From Euptelea pleiosperma (taxonomy: Eukaryota; Streptophyta; Magnoliopsida; Ranunculales; Eupteleaceae): a stretch of DNA of 64,000 bases. The stretch spans positions 5,049,700 to 5,113,699 of the forward strand of contig CM068547.1 in the NCBI GenBank assembly GCA_035048495.1, in the 5' to 3' direction. Position 1 is the first letter of the stretch. Every line of letters begins with the position of its first letter. Shown piece after piece: positions 19,490 to 31,066 of this stretch. Below the pieces are notes generated by a model, which was given only the letters and a program-made list of their open reading frames with translations, was not told the DNA's origin and made no database searches. The translations under genes and the position numbers were made by a program.

Positions 19490-22302
19490 TCCGACATGTA
19501 TAAATTCCTCACCGTATTTGCAATTGGTCTATTAGGTCCTTCGATGATTTTTTTCATGTGTCTCATGATATAATACCCACATTCAACATGTGTGGGTTAT
19601 TTTGTGCCCTACGCACAAACATCGTGATGAAAATGACAATCTTGTTGATTGACAATGAACTATAATAACTAGTTTTTTCTTTACCTTTATGTCATTCCAA
19701 GATGGATTTGGCCCTCTTTTTTCCTTTCGAAGATTGATACATTCTCAGGGCACTTCAAACAAAAATTTGAAAATTGAATAAAATAGAAATTAATAACAAA
19801 CATATAATCATATAAATGTGCAAAAGAAAAAAAAATTAAACTTACATGTTTACATGGTATTTAATGGTGTCATCGGGAGGATTTCTAAGTGGATCGAACC
19901 AGTATACATCCATCATTGATAAATCGATGACAATTAAAATTCAATAGAATCTAAAGTTAGTTCCAAGACCACGAGAATTAGTGTCAAGTCTAATGTCATG
20001 TTTTTAATTATAGACTAACAAATATATGTGTGCAAAATGTAAACACACAAAACCAACACACTTACCCAATATTTTATGAGATGAAAAATATATGGTTTTT
20101 CTTCGTATCCTTTAGTCTTGCTGTGATAGTATTTGAAATTCCCCGTCCCCTTGCTGAACTGATGGAAATAGGATTGACAAATCCATATTGATCTTGTACG
20201 CCCCGAGAAACCAGAATATTGTAAATGTGACTAAAAAAAATAATGAAATAATTATATTATTATAAAAGCATCATACAATAACAAATTTGAGGTTACAAAA
20301 AACATTATAATTTCTCTCACCTTACGTACACCATAACAATAAGAGCTGACAATTCTTTCATTTTATATAATGCATCGACATCGACTTTGTCAATGTGAGT
20401 CTCGTTCTCGGAGCCAAATACAGAAGTCTCAATAAGAATGATAAGGTTTTCATTATTTGAACATCTTGTTTTAATGAATTCACCAAAAACTTGAATGGGG
20501 TCGGGGTTCTCTTTTTGAACTTGATCCTCATGTTCCTAAGATTGAAATTTATAAAAGTAGCAAATAAGTAATCGGTGAAAATTTACGAAAAAAACTTTAA
20601 AGTTTCGTAGGTACCTCAATGCCTGTTAGGACAAACTCATTAGGCCAAGCCACGTGAGACCCAATTGCATCTTTCACAAATTTCATTTCATCTGCCACCG
20701 GTAGAGGGAGAAGGGCTTCTGGAGACAATGCATACTCCACCGCAATACGTACTTCTCCTTCTCCCAACAAAATGTTATGTGCTGTTTCTGTTGGCCCAAC
20801 TCTCTCAAATACGAAGCCACGAGCGATAACATTGGTTTTGGAACCCAACGCCAACTTACATGGCTTGCTCTAACAAAAAATAATTATAATATTATTAATA
20901 ATTAAAAATATAACAACATGAATACAAATAATAATAAGTGAAAGAATTATTTACTTTCCCAATTCTAGAGTTAGGATTCGATAGTGACATGTTCTTCGAC
21001 TTTTGGTTTCTATTACTACTATGTTTGGACGTGGCGTGTTCATTTGTCGGCTTAGTATTGGAGGCCTGTTGTTGCATGATCACATTGACTTGGGCCTGCA
21101 TGTGTTTCGTTTCGTCTTTGTTTTTGCTCAATTCATCCTCCAAAAATTTAGTCCTATTTTCCAAAGCAATTACATATTTTGAACTTCCACGTCTTGGGAG
21201 GTGGAAATAGATTGTTGGAGTAACATGATGTCCTAAACCCCTAACATGGCCAGAGTGTTCAGGTGTCCTTAATGCCATTGTAAGAATATCATTAGAACCA
21301 TCACTGACCATGCTTCCTTCCTCGACTTGCTTTGTCAGCCCATCCTGTAAAAATGTTAGATAAGAGTGTTAATGAATATAATTAGTGTAATTTGAAATGA
21401 AAACAGTATTCGCAATGTTCAATGGAATTAATGCATGGATAAAACTTATAATTTTTTCAGCCGTTTCTCTAACGACATCATTCATGTACTCTCCTTTTTT
21501 ATTTTGACGAGCTTTCTTCCACAAAACACTTCTATCTAGCTCGTTAGCCGAAGCCCCTATACTTTGTTTGTTAACAAAAATTAGCATAAACTTCATTAGA
21601 TTAGTGTACTTCGATTATATTATAACAATGTTAATATATAAAAATGTTATGAATACTTACAAGCTTTTATACAAGACCAGCATAGCCCAACCGGCTTAAA
21701 TGATGGCTGTAGATGTTCTTTGCATGCCTCTCAGATTGAGACTTGCTTAAACTCTTAAAAATTGCAGTGAAAAATGTAAGTCCAATTGTATAAGATAACA
21801 AATCAAGTAATACTTATCAACTACAAAAACTCAAATTATTTTCATATATATCTTGAATTTGTCTGTTAGTCTTGACTTTACAAAAGCATCCCAATGCTCT
21901 TGTTCAATGAAATCATATATCTTTGACGGGTGGCTAAGCTCAGGCCGGTCTCTAAACTGAGTGATGTGATTTGTGGGAAGATTTGTTTTAAATGATTTTC
22001 ATTTCTCGCCAGTAGATGACATTGCAAACTTTTTGGACTTGGGGTCCAGAATGTATTTAGACTAGAATATACATAATGAAAGTTGATATTTCAAATAACA
22101 AATAAGATGGCATAACGTATACCTCTAAACAGTTTCATAATTTATAATGTCTTACCTCCAAACACTTTCATATTTTGTCTTTTAGAGTTTTTTGCACCTT
22201 ACGCCAATCTTTATAGGTTATTGGAACCATGTTCCGTGCTAGAACACCAAGGTAACTAACTAGTTTAGTACCAATAGGTCCTATTGGTACACCTTGTTGA
22301 TT
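19490..22302 (-). pseudogene. CACTA second gene: Transposase_24-like plus Ulp1-like protease remnants
   Basis: Reading right to left: QQGVPIGPIGTK and VLARNMVPITYKDWRKVQK (22190-22302), the conserved start of plant En/Spm Transposase_24 proteins. Then LWKKARQNKKGEYMNDVVRE (21369-21596) and a coiled-coil piece (20895-21311) with LTMALRTPEHSGHVRGLGHH. A segment at 20597-20854 has ARGFVFERVGPTETAHNILL. A Ulp1-like (C48) protease tail follows, with VYWFDPLRNPPDDTIK (about 19860) and VECGYYIMRHMKKIIEG (about 19530-19590). The last holds the expected catalytic Cys. Stops and intron-like gaps separate the parts. The LTR element at 22308-27985 interrupts the gene. Confidence 0.8.
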
Positions 22303-23370
22303 GTATTTGTAAAACCCCGAGAAATTATAAAAGTCAAATTGATTCTAAGAATTAAATTCTCGAGATCCGAGCCCTAGGCAAGCTGGAAGTGGTAAAATTA
22401 ATAGAAATAAAAATCTCCTAATAATGATCGGAAGTTACTCGTAACCTTATTAGACGTTTTTGAAATTTTAGTGCGAATATAAATGAGAGAGGGAATGTAT
22501 CGGGTATTGTGTGACAAGACACAAATGAAATTGGACTGAACAGACTTCACCATGGGCTCCGGCATATCAAATTTCCTTAAGTAGGGTACACCCAGTACTG
22601 GCTGAGACCGTTAGTAAAGTTGTACATCATTCTCTAAGCAATACAAGAAATCAGGGTCGGTTATAGAATGAATGATAAATGTGTGGATTTTCTTGAGATT
22701 TGTGAAAACTAATTGATCCAGAATGCAGTAATACATTGGATTTATCAAATCATTTGGTTAGACATGATCGGTCATTATAGGTTAGTATAGCTCAAATCAG
22801 GTGCCATCAGTATTCGAAGCAAAATCGGATAATCGGAGCATGTCAGCTAGTTTCTAACAAATCTGCTAAGAATTTGGCCGAATAGACATCACCACGTGAT
22901 CCGTGATGCCATTTTATCCTAAGATAGGTATACACAGTGTTTGTTGAAACTCTTTAGAAGTTTTAGTAGCAATAGCGGTACATTTTCGGAACGTGAGAGT
23001 CAAAATTAGAATAGAAGCAAAATAGTCTATTCGGGTGGAACCATTCAGACTTTGGCCAAACGGAGGCCGCCATGAGACTCGACTCATCATTCTAACCTTA
23101 GGAGGCCCAGTCCTACGATCTCCACATGCGCATGGATTGCACAATTTTGATGCGTACACTAAAGGTAGGGTCGTGAGACACGCAATTGATGGAGCGCCAC
23201 CGCACCGTTTCATGTCCAAAGGGTAACTTGGGACTAAAGTAAACTTTTGTGGAAGGCACGTGGATTGCTTTTCTACCATAGGTGTGACATCATCTCCCAT
23301 CATATTCATAATTTATAATATATATAATATACATTTCCATATTACATGTGTAATAAAACCAGGAAAAAGA

Positions 23371-23720
23371 TGTAACAAGGTATGCCTGAAACTGTTCATT
23401 TGCGGAAGCGGCATTTTTGGTAGTCACCGCTGCCATCTGGGCCCACTGACCGCTTGGATGTTTATCTCACCCCTTGGAGGATATACATACCAAAAATCAC
23501 CTTGATTGGTAATCTATAACCATTAGATTTTAACACTTTTTAACACCATTTTAGACGTTCTTATAGCCGTTGAATACAACCATCTTTTGAGTACTAAAAC
23601 CAACGGCTAAAAATCATTAAACAAACTGATTTTTTGTATGACTGTCTATTAAAGGGTGGGCTAAACATCCATCCGGTCAGTGGGCCCAGATGGCAGCGGT
23701 GACTACCAATAAAAAGTGAA
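23371..23720. mobile_element. TGTAACAAGGTAT-family MITE, right end lost
   Basis: The left arm TGTAACAAGGTATGCCTGAA, followed by GCGGAAGCGGCATTTTTGG, matches the element at 58829-59177. The inverted counterpart GGCAGCGGTGACTACCAA is at about 23693. The terminal ATACCTTGTTACA is missing on the right. It lies inside the LTR element. Confidence 0.6.
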
Positions 23721-24699
23721 AATAAGCATATGGATTTTGGTGGCTTCTCAAAGAAGCCAACCGTAAGGAGAACTTGTTGGCTTGTTGCGGAAGCCAAAGA
23801 GAGAACCTGAAAAATCTAAGTTTAAGAGAGAGAGAGAGAGGGGGGGTGGAGGTTTTAAGGAAGATGAAGGAGGAGATCAAGGGAGAGGATTGCTTATGCT
23901 TGAAGAATCCTACGGTGGGATCTTGCTCAACTCACCTAAGACAGATCAGGTAGGTGGTTTAAAGCTCTTGTGATTTCACCTCTAATCCATTCTCTTTAAA
24001 ATGTTTTGGGATTTTTACTATGGTTAAATGCTTTTGATGGTAATTTCTCTAATTTATTGAAATAGTTCTGCTGTAAATCTCTAAACTCCATTGTTGGATA
24101 AAGTTCTGAAAATTCTAGTATTTGTTTGATCTCATGCCATGAATTTGGTCAGTGAAGTTTTCATTTTGTGGTTTAAATCTAACCTTAACCTTACACGAAT
24201 CCAAACAAGGGGATTAATTAGAACTGAAATATTACCAAAAACATTGGACTGTACTTTGATTTTTGGAAACTGATTTATGATGAAAGATTTTCAACATTTC
24301 TCCTTGTTGAATACCTTATTTGAAAACAGACTTTTGAAGGAGAAAAACCCCAAGTTGAAATTCATTCCTTTTATTTTAACCCCACATAAAACACGATTGA
24401 AACCCAATACAAGGGGCAGTTAGCTTACAAAGAATAGAAGGCAGAAGATCAAATTTTTTAGACTATTACAAGTGCAGAAAACCCAACATTTTGGGCTCAA
24501 AACTAGTAGGCAAATGCGCAGGAGGATCGAGTTGGAGGTGGTGCAGTGGAAGGAGGGGAAATGGGGATGTTTAGGGAGGGGTTTTAGCGAGTTTTAGGGC
24601 TGATTTTGGGGGCAGCATGGTCGTGGTGGAATAGGGGAGGCGAGTTACCTTTTTTAGGCTATGGGAGTCGTCCAAATTTGAAGACGTCTCCCATGCGCA

Positions 24700-24723
24700 C
24701 TGCCGAAAAAAAAAAAAAAAAAA
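24700..24723. repeat. Poly-A run
   Basis: About 20 consecutive A after CTGCCGAA. This may mark the 3' end of a small retroposed segment to its left, but I see no recognisable body or target duplication. Confidence 0.4.
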
Positions 24724-24853
24724 ATTAAAATATTCTTTTAAACATCATAAAATATTCTTTCAAACATTATAAAATGTAAATAAATATTTATGAATTATAT
24801 TATACAGAACCTAACAATAGAATATCATTATGGATATTAGTAAAGGATGTAAT

Positions 24854-25122
24854 TTTATATATATATATATATATATACACTATCATCTTTCGCCTAAGTC
24901 GATTCTCATCCCTTTACACAAACGTGACACCGTCCCAAAACCCGACCCAATGATCCACCAATTTAACCTAGATCCAATCACCTTCAACTATATATATATA
25001 TATATATACACACTATCATCTTTCGCCTAAGTCGATTCTCATCCCTTTACACAAACGTGACACCGTCCCAAAACCCGACCCAATGATCCACCAATTTAAC
25101 CTAGATCCAATCACCTTCAACT
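24854..25122. repeat. 133-bp tandem duplication with (TA)n
   Basis: The unit starting TATCATCTTTCGCCTAAGTC at 24881 is repeated from 25014 without a visible mismatch, through CCTAGATCCAATCACCTTCA. Each unit is preceded by an (AT)n run. Period 133 bp, two units. The lack of differences suggests a recent event. Confidence 0.85.
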
Positions 25123-25311
25123 CGACCCAATCCAACATTCATATGGTTAATTAGTAGTGTTGGGCAAAGCATCATAGGGTCATTAGTGTTAAGCAAACAT
25201 CATATGGTTAGTAGTGTTGGGCAAAAATCATACAATTGGTGGGCCCAATATCCACATCATCAATGTTCCCAAATCGAGGGCTGCCTCTCCCAATTAATTA
25301 TAAAAAATAAT

Positions 25312-25435
25312 CGGTGTAAGGCGTGCCACGTGTGAGGTGTGCCACTCGTGTAAGGTGCTACCATGTGTAAGGTGCCACCATGTGTAAAGTGCTGCCACAT
25401 GCGAGGTGTGCCAAACATGTAAGGTGCATGTGCAC
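25312..25435. repeat. Short minisatellite (GTGTAAGGTGCCACCAT-like)
   Basis: About seven degenerate units of 16-19 bp based on GTGTAAGGTGCCACCAT (variants GTGAGGTGTGCCACTC, GTAAAGTGCTGCCACAT). It lies within the LTR element and shows no coding potential. Confidence 0.6.
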
Positions 25436-28316
25436 TAGGCGTCCTTCTAGTGCTCTATTAACGGGAGAGGGGCCATGCATGTTAAGCGAGAAAATGTCCA
25501 TTGGGCCAGACAAAAGAAGTAAAATAATAATAATAATATATAAAATGAAATAACAAGAATTAAATGATATAAATAAATAACTAACGGTAATAACGAGGAT
25601 GAAATGTACCTTTGCACAAATATGTTAGAATAACAAGGAATATAAAAAGAGATAAATAAACTTTCTAACAGAGTTGTGGTCACTTAGACTCCAAGTGGAC
25701 GGGATAAATTGTCTAGTACAAGTCATAGGTATTCTAGCCAATTGCGATCATAGCTAACGTGTTCAGGTCCCTACAAGGGCACTAAGATTATTTTAAACAT
25801 TCATATTATTATAATATTGTGCAAAATACAAAATTAATCACAACCCACTAAATGTATAATACAATTTTAACATTTTAAAGTCACCATGACAACATTTTGA
25901 TAAAATTACACCTTCAGGATATCAATTTAACCCTTTAAAATCATAAAGATAATTTAAGAAGTCCGATAGATATTATTGGAAATATTACAATTATAGGAAA
26001 ATTCTCTCTAATTAGGGATTAAAGTTGAGACTTATTTTGGAAACACAAAATTTTCAAGCGTAGCCAAATTTCCAAATTCTTGAACCACAACGACTTTTCA
26101 ATTCAAACCGACTTTCAACTTTTTCTAACTTTGTTTTGTTTTGGCGGATCACCGAGTTTCATTTCATCAATGATTTATCGAGTTTATTTATTTGAATGAT
26201 TTATCGAATTTTGCCTTGATTTGTTGATTTGATTGAACCGATGCTAGCTTTTCCTTGAACTATTTAAGGAAGGAGTTTATTAAAAAATGAGTGGGTTTTC
26301 AAGTAGTTGTATTTACTGAATTTTAAAGGAAACGAAAAATATGAATGTTATAAATTTTGAGGGTTGAATAGTATGTGTGATCACTAGTAAGTCTGAAGGT
26401 GTGGGATGCTTAGGCTACTCCGAGTTTGTGGATGTGATTTGTGGATTGGATTTTGTTTGGGTGCACAAGTAGACCCGTGGATACCATTATGAACCCGGTT
26501 CTTTCAGTTGATTTCAGATGAGATCTGGCCAGATGGTTTCGAGATTGGGGCCCCTACTAGCACACACATGTCAAGGTATTAGGTGATCAAATAAATTAAT
26601 AAAATAGAAAGAGAGGGTTTTCTGAAAGTTAATAAAGAAATTTTAAAACAGAAATAAAAGTTTTAGCAAGCTTAGGGTTATATATATATTATATGTAGCA
26701 GGGTGAATTAGAAGGGTCAGTAGATTCTTAGATAGAGGAGGTACCTATGTGTTCTCTTGATAGGATGGGGTATCATTAGAACCATAGGATATTGGCAGCT
26801 ATTCTAGAGTCTCAGTTCTTTTGAGGAACTCAGTATGATGCATTGTTTATGGGTGGATCAGCCGATGGTTACACTGCACGCCTGATAGGCATTTAGACGC
26901 GGGGCATGATTGAACTCTGCCCGAACTTTCTTTGGATCCATAGAAATTCTGCGGTCGTCGAACGTTTAGCCGTCGCGATAATGTAGGCCAACGGCGACCT
27001 GAGCCAGAAACGTGGGGTGCAGCGCAGGACCAACGCCTGACGAGTTCGATGGATGTCAAACAGCAGTTCCCAGGCTAAAAAATCAGGATAGGTGAAGACC
27101 GCGCAGCCCGCGTTAAGGGCCTAACGATGGTGTCCCACATCGGTGAATTTTGGGATAAGCCTCGACCGGGCAGGTATATCGATCGTAGCCTAAGGTGAAA
27201 TCTCTTTAAATTCTGCATCATCAAAACTATTATTCATACGTTATTGTGGGTTACATGTTGGCATATTTGAGTTTCGAGTTATATGATTTTGACGTTGCTT
27301 ATCCGATTCTATTCTTAATACATTATTATTGTTTAAATGCAAAATTATGTATCCATTGTTTTTTTTTATATATACAGTAATTGTATGTCAGTGGACTATG
27401 CATGTTACTGTTATACGATTTTGTTTTCATGTTTTATCAGCGATTTTCTCTGGAGATGAAATCATGAGTAGTTTTAAACCACTCCCCACTACTGGGCTTT
27501 TCCCCAAAAGCTCATCCACCCCTAGACCTTTTTGTAGAGGATCGAGGAGAGTGGCAAATAAAGAAAATGTTTGGAGGTATTTCAACTAAAAAGACTATTG
27601 AAAATGGACAGAGAGACCTCTTATTATGGTATAGCTTTATTTCTCCGCTGAGAATTAACTTTGTTACTTTGAATTTTGTATATGCAAAAATAGAACTACA
27701 ACATAATATATATGTATCATCATACCTCAACTTCTATTTTATCTCATGTACATTTGGATAACATGTTTAGAATTTAAAACAAAAAAAATTATTGCCCTAA
27801 AATTTATCATCAAATGATAGACAACTTCTCATCTTAGAATATAATACTCGAGACCCTATTTTTTTGTTGCTTACCAGTGTCCGGAGTTATCATTATAACT
27901 CCGGAATATAGCGATCTTATGGATAAGTAGACTGTTAGGTGAACAGTTCATACCTCGAGATCTGTATCAGATTTGGGGCGTGACAGTATTGTACTTATTT
28001 TTTAATGGTACCCTGGTCCTTACTAATATGAGACAGGATTGTGGAACCTTTGTCTTTCCTTTTGGTACCTGAATCGACAAGTTGAAAATATTAATTGCTT
28101 TCTATTTGAAATGATTAATGATAGTTAAATAAAGGATTTCAAATAATAATTACCACTAATTGACTGGGGAACCTCTTCACGTACATCCTCAATATTTTGC
28201 TCCTCCACTTCAACTTGTCGATCCATGTTGACGTTCTCTATAAAATGCCAATAAAACCAGATAAGTACATACATTATACCAATTAATATCATTAATTAAA
28301 AGATTGTTGTGAAGAC

Positions 28317-31066
28317 CTATGATTTTGATGGTGTCTGGTCGATCCACGTGCCCTCACAGTCTGCTCGCACGTAAGAAGGTTGAGACTCGTCAATTACAGA
28401 AAATGGTTCAACATTTGGTAATACATTGGTAAACGCATGATGTTCATTGCAAACATCAATGTTGTCGTTATCAAGATAAACCCTTTGAAGAGTTTCTAGA
28501 ACAATTGACCATTTTGGGTCAAGCTGGTCTTGTACACAAAAAACTTGTTTAGCCTGAGGAGCTAAAATAAAAGAATAAGATTTATGGCCTATTCTACTGA
28601 GGTCAACTAATGTGAAACCGAGTTCATCTACTTTGATGCCATTCTTGTTGTCAACCCAATCACACTTAACCACCGGAATCTTGAACATATGATAATCAAG
28701 CAGCCATATCTCAGTAATAATACAGTAAAAAGACATATATCCAAATACAGGGTTTTTATCCTTCGCACTTCAAATTTGCATTGGCGTGGCTATTATGCTC
28801 ACTCTGCTATTTTGGTTAACTCGTAAAATATCACGATCTTTCGTGTGATAATGACAACCATTAATGACATAGCCAGTACATCTAATTGGGAGGTCCCTTG
28901 GGTGTGACATACGAAGTGAAGCGGCAGCCAAAGCTTTCATCAAGAATGAAGTCCCTTGGGTCGTGAAAGCTAGATGGGAGACAATCAGGCAAGATTTCTC
29001 CTCACTTCGTATTAGCACAACGTGGAGAGAAGTCAATTTTAGCGCTGACTGTTCGGCGAAGAAGGGGTCCTTTCTTGATAATGGGGAGGTCCAATGGTGG
29101 GATGGTAGGCCGGCTTTCCTCAATTATATAGAGGAACTGGATAAGCTTTACTACATGTTTGTTTTGTAATTCTCGGGGAGTGCGCAAATGATGGGTGGTT
29201 GTTGGGGTGCCAACCTAGTTGGGACGCCTTCAATCGCTGTGATGTGATCCATCCCCTCTGGTTGTTTTGTTGTTTGTTGTTTTCATTTTAATAAAATTTT
29301 CATTTAGCAAAAAAAAATTAATAACTTGTAGACAAGGTCCTTGTACTATCCACTTTAATGTGTTTGAGATGTTATTTTGGACCCATAAATCATTTTCAAC
29401 CTGTGTATTTTGAAGAGGTTACTCGAGTTTATTGATGACATACATGAAATAAAAAAAATGTTTGATTACTACAGTACCCTTTGATGTATCAAATTAGAAA
29501 AAGTGCGGTTGTGCTCATCTTGTAACCACCTTTGTCTTCTTGATTGTCGGTATGTATTTCCTTCAAGTAGGTCATATGCTCACTATCAAGTTATCAATAA
29601 GATAACACAATTAGGAACATGATCAATGGAAGAAAGAATAAGTACATTAAATGGGAGATAACAAGCATTTACTCGATATAAGGTTCACCATCATTTGTGT
29701 TCTGCAACACGTAATGATAATGTGCATGTTCCCAAGACAAACGATCAATCTGGATAACACAACCACCCGGTAAAGGCTTGCCCTCGAAAACTAAATTTTC
29801 ATTTTCCATATCATTCTTCACCATGTTCTAACAGAAGGAATCCCGATTGCTTCTACATTAGATAGGTATTCTGTGCAAAACTCAACCGCTTCCTCTGCAA
29901 TATAACATTCGGCAATGCAGCCTTTCGGACGATTTCAATTTCATACATAACCTTTTAAACCTTCATGAACCTAGAATTTGAAAAGAATTTGATCAGTGAC
30001 AATTACTTTTTCAAGCTATGTGACAAGGAGGAAAATGGGCTTAATGCACTCACCTCTCAAACGGGTACATCCATCGGAAATAAACTAGTCCACAAAGTCG
30101 AATGTCTCTAACAAGATGTACTGTTAGATGAACCATAATGTCAAAAAATGACAGTGGAAAATACTTTTCAAGCAAACATAACGTGATTACGAGATCCTTT
30201 TGAATTTCGTCCAATTTCGGTACATCCACTACTTTGTTGTAGAGACCATTAAAGAAAAAAATAAAATATGCTAATAGCAAACCTCACGTGCTTTGGCAAC
30301 ACTGATCGTAATGCCACAGGCAATAGATGTTGCATCAGTGCATGACAATCATGTGACTTAAGACCAAACAATTTGAAATCTTGCATTGAGATACGGTTTC
30401 TTAAATTTGAAGAGTATCCTTCTAGGACCTTAAGGTCAAACAAGGTTTTGCAGACTCTTCTTTTCTCATCTTTGGATAATGTATAACATGCTGGAGGTAG
30501 GTATGTTCGCTTTACTCCAAACTGCGGCGTCAATTCATTTCTTAAGCCCCTCTCTACAAGGTCCATATGACAATTAAGTCCATCATTTCTTTTCCTTGAG
30601 ATATTAAGCAATGTCCCAATGATGCTCTCGCACACATTCTTTTCGATGTGCATAACGTCCAAATTGTGTCGAACAAGCAAATGTTTTCAGTATTCAAGCT
30701 CAAAGAATATTGACTTTTTGTTCTAACAATTTGTAGCACCAACAACTATATTATCTTCCTCTTGCACCCTCTTTGATGTTTTTGACCTTTTTTTTTTACT
30801 TTAACTTCTTCTTTCCCCATGAGATTTGGATCACTTCAACTTTTCTTAATATCTGCTCTCCACTTAATGGTTCTGGAGGCAACCGAAACTCATGATCACC
30901 ATTAAACGCCTTTCTTTGACTTCGGTACGGAAGACACCGTGGAAGAAATCTCGTGTCGTGTATATGAATTCTTCTTACCATATTTTAGTCTACAGGATTC
31001 AGTTTCTCGCTACATATTGGACATGCAAAAAAGAAGACATTATTTTCATATAATTTTTTTTTACAA
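28317..31066 (-). pseudogene. CACTA TNP2-type transposase remnants
   Basis: Reading right to left: CPICSEKLNPVD (about 31000), RRIHIHDTRFLPRCLPYRSQ and EFRLPPEPLSGEQILRKVE (30796-30981). Then HNLDVMHIEKNVCESIIGTL (30249-30680), the Transposase_21 core, and a DUF4218-like part (30050-30280) with LVITLCLLEKYF, MVHLTVHLVRDIRLCG and YFRWMYPFER. Last, after a LINE insertion, a DUF4216 domain (28317-28917) with GCHYHTKDRD, CDWVDNKNGIKVDELGFTLV and QLDPKWSIVL. Stops and frameshifts break it, and the N-terminal catalytic part is largely missing. TNP2 is the DDE-type transposase of plant CACTA elements. Confidence 0.9.
28891..29317 (+). mobile_element. 5'-truncated LINE tail inside the transposase
   Basis: The plus strand reads AAAKAFIKNEVPWVVKARWE, then ISTTWREVNFSADCSAKKG, then WWDGRPAFL, like the end of the RNase H domain of the LINE at 17290-17973 (shared TWREVNF). 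A 3' UTR and a poly-A run (29309-29317) after AATAAAATTTTCATTTAGC follow. It separates the DUF4218 and DUF4216 parts of the CACTA transposase. No clear target duplication was seen. Confidence 0.75.

Larger units (their letters stand above)
22308..27985. mobile_element. LTR-retrotransposon sequence, probably a long solo LTR with nested insertions
   Basis: The element starts TGTAAAACCCCGAGAAATTA and ends TTGGGGCGTGACA. A perfect 5-bp duplication GTATT flanks it (22303-22307 and 27986-27990), and the CACTA reading frame continues on either side. I found no gag or pol frames and no second copy of the start or end inside. Segments such as TGGGCTTTTCCCCAAAAGCTC resemble the long LTRs of Tekay/Del-type Ty3/gypsy elements (recognised from memory). 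The length is swollen by a partial MITE (23371-23720), a tandem duplication and a minisatellite. A gutted full element is the alternative. Confidence 0.65.

Noticed and set aside
25152..25215. TAGTAGTGTTGGGC repeats as the missing right end of the CACTA element
   Set aside because: The bases before TAGTAGTG do not match the inverted complement of CACTACTACAAAAATC, and they lie inside the LTR insertion.
28917..29330. Target duplication for the LINE inside TNP2
   Set aside because: CTAATT on the left and ATTAAT on the right look alike but do not align as a true direct repeat.
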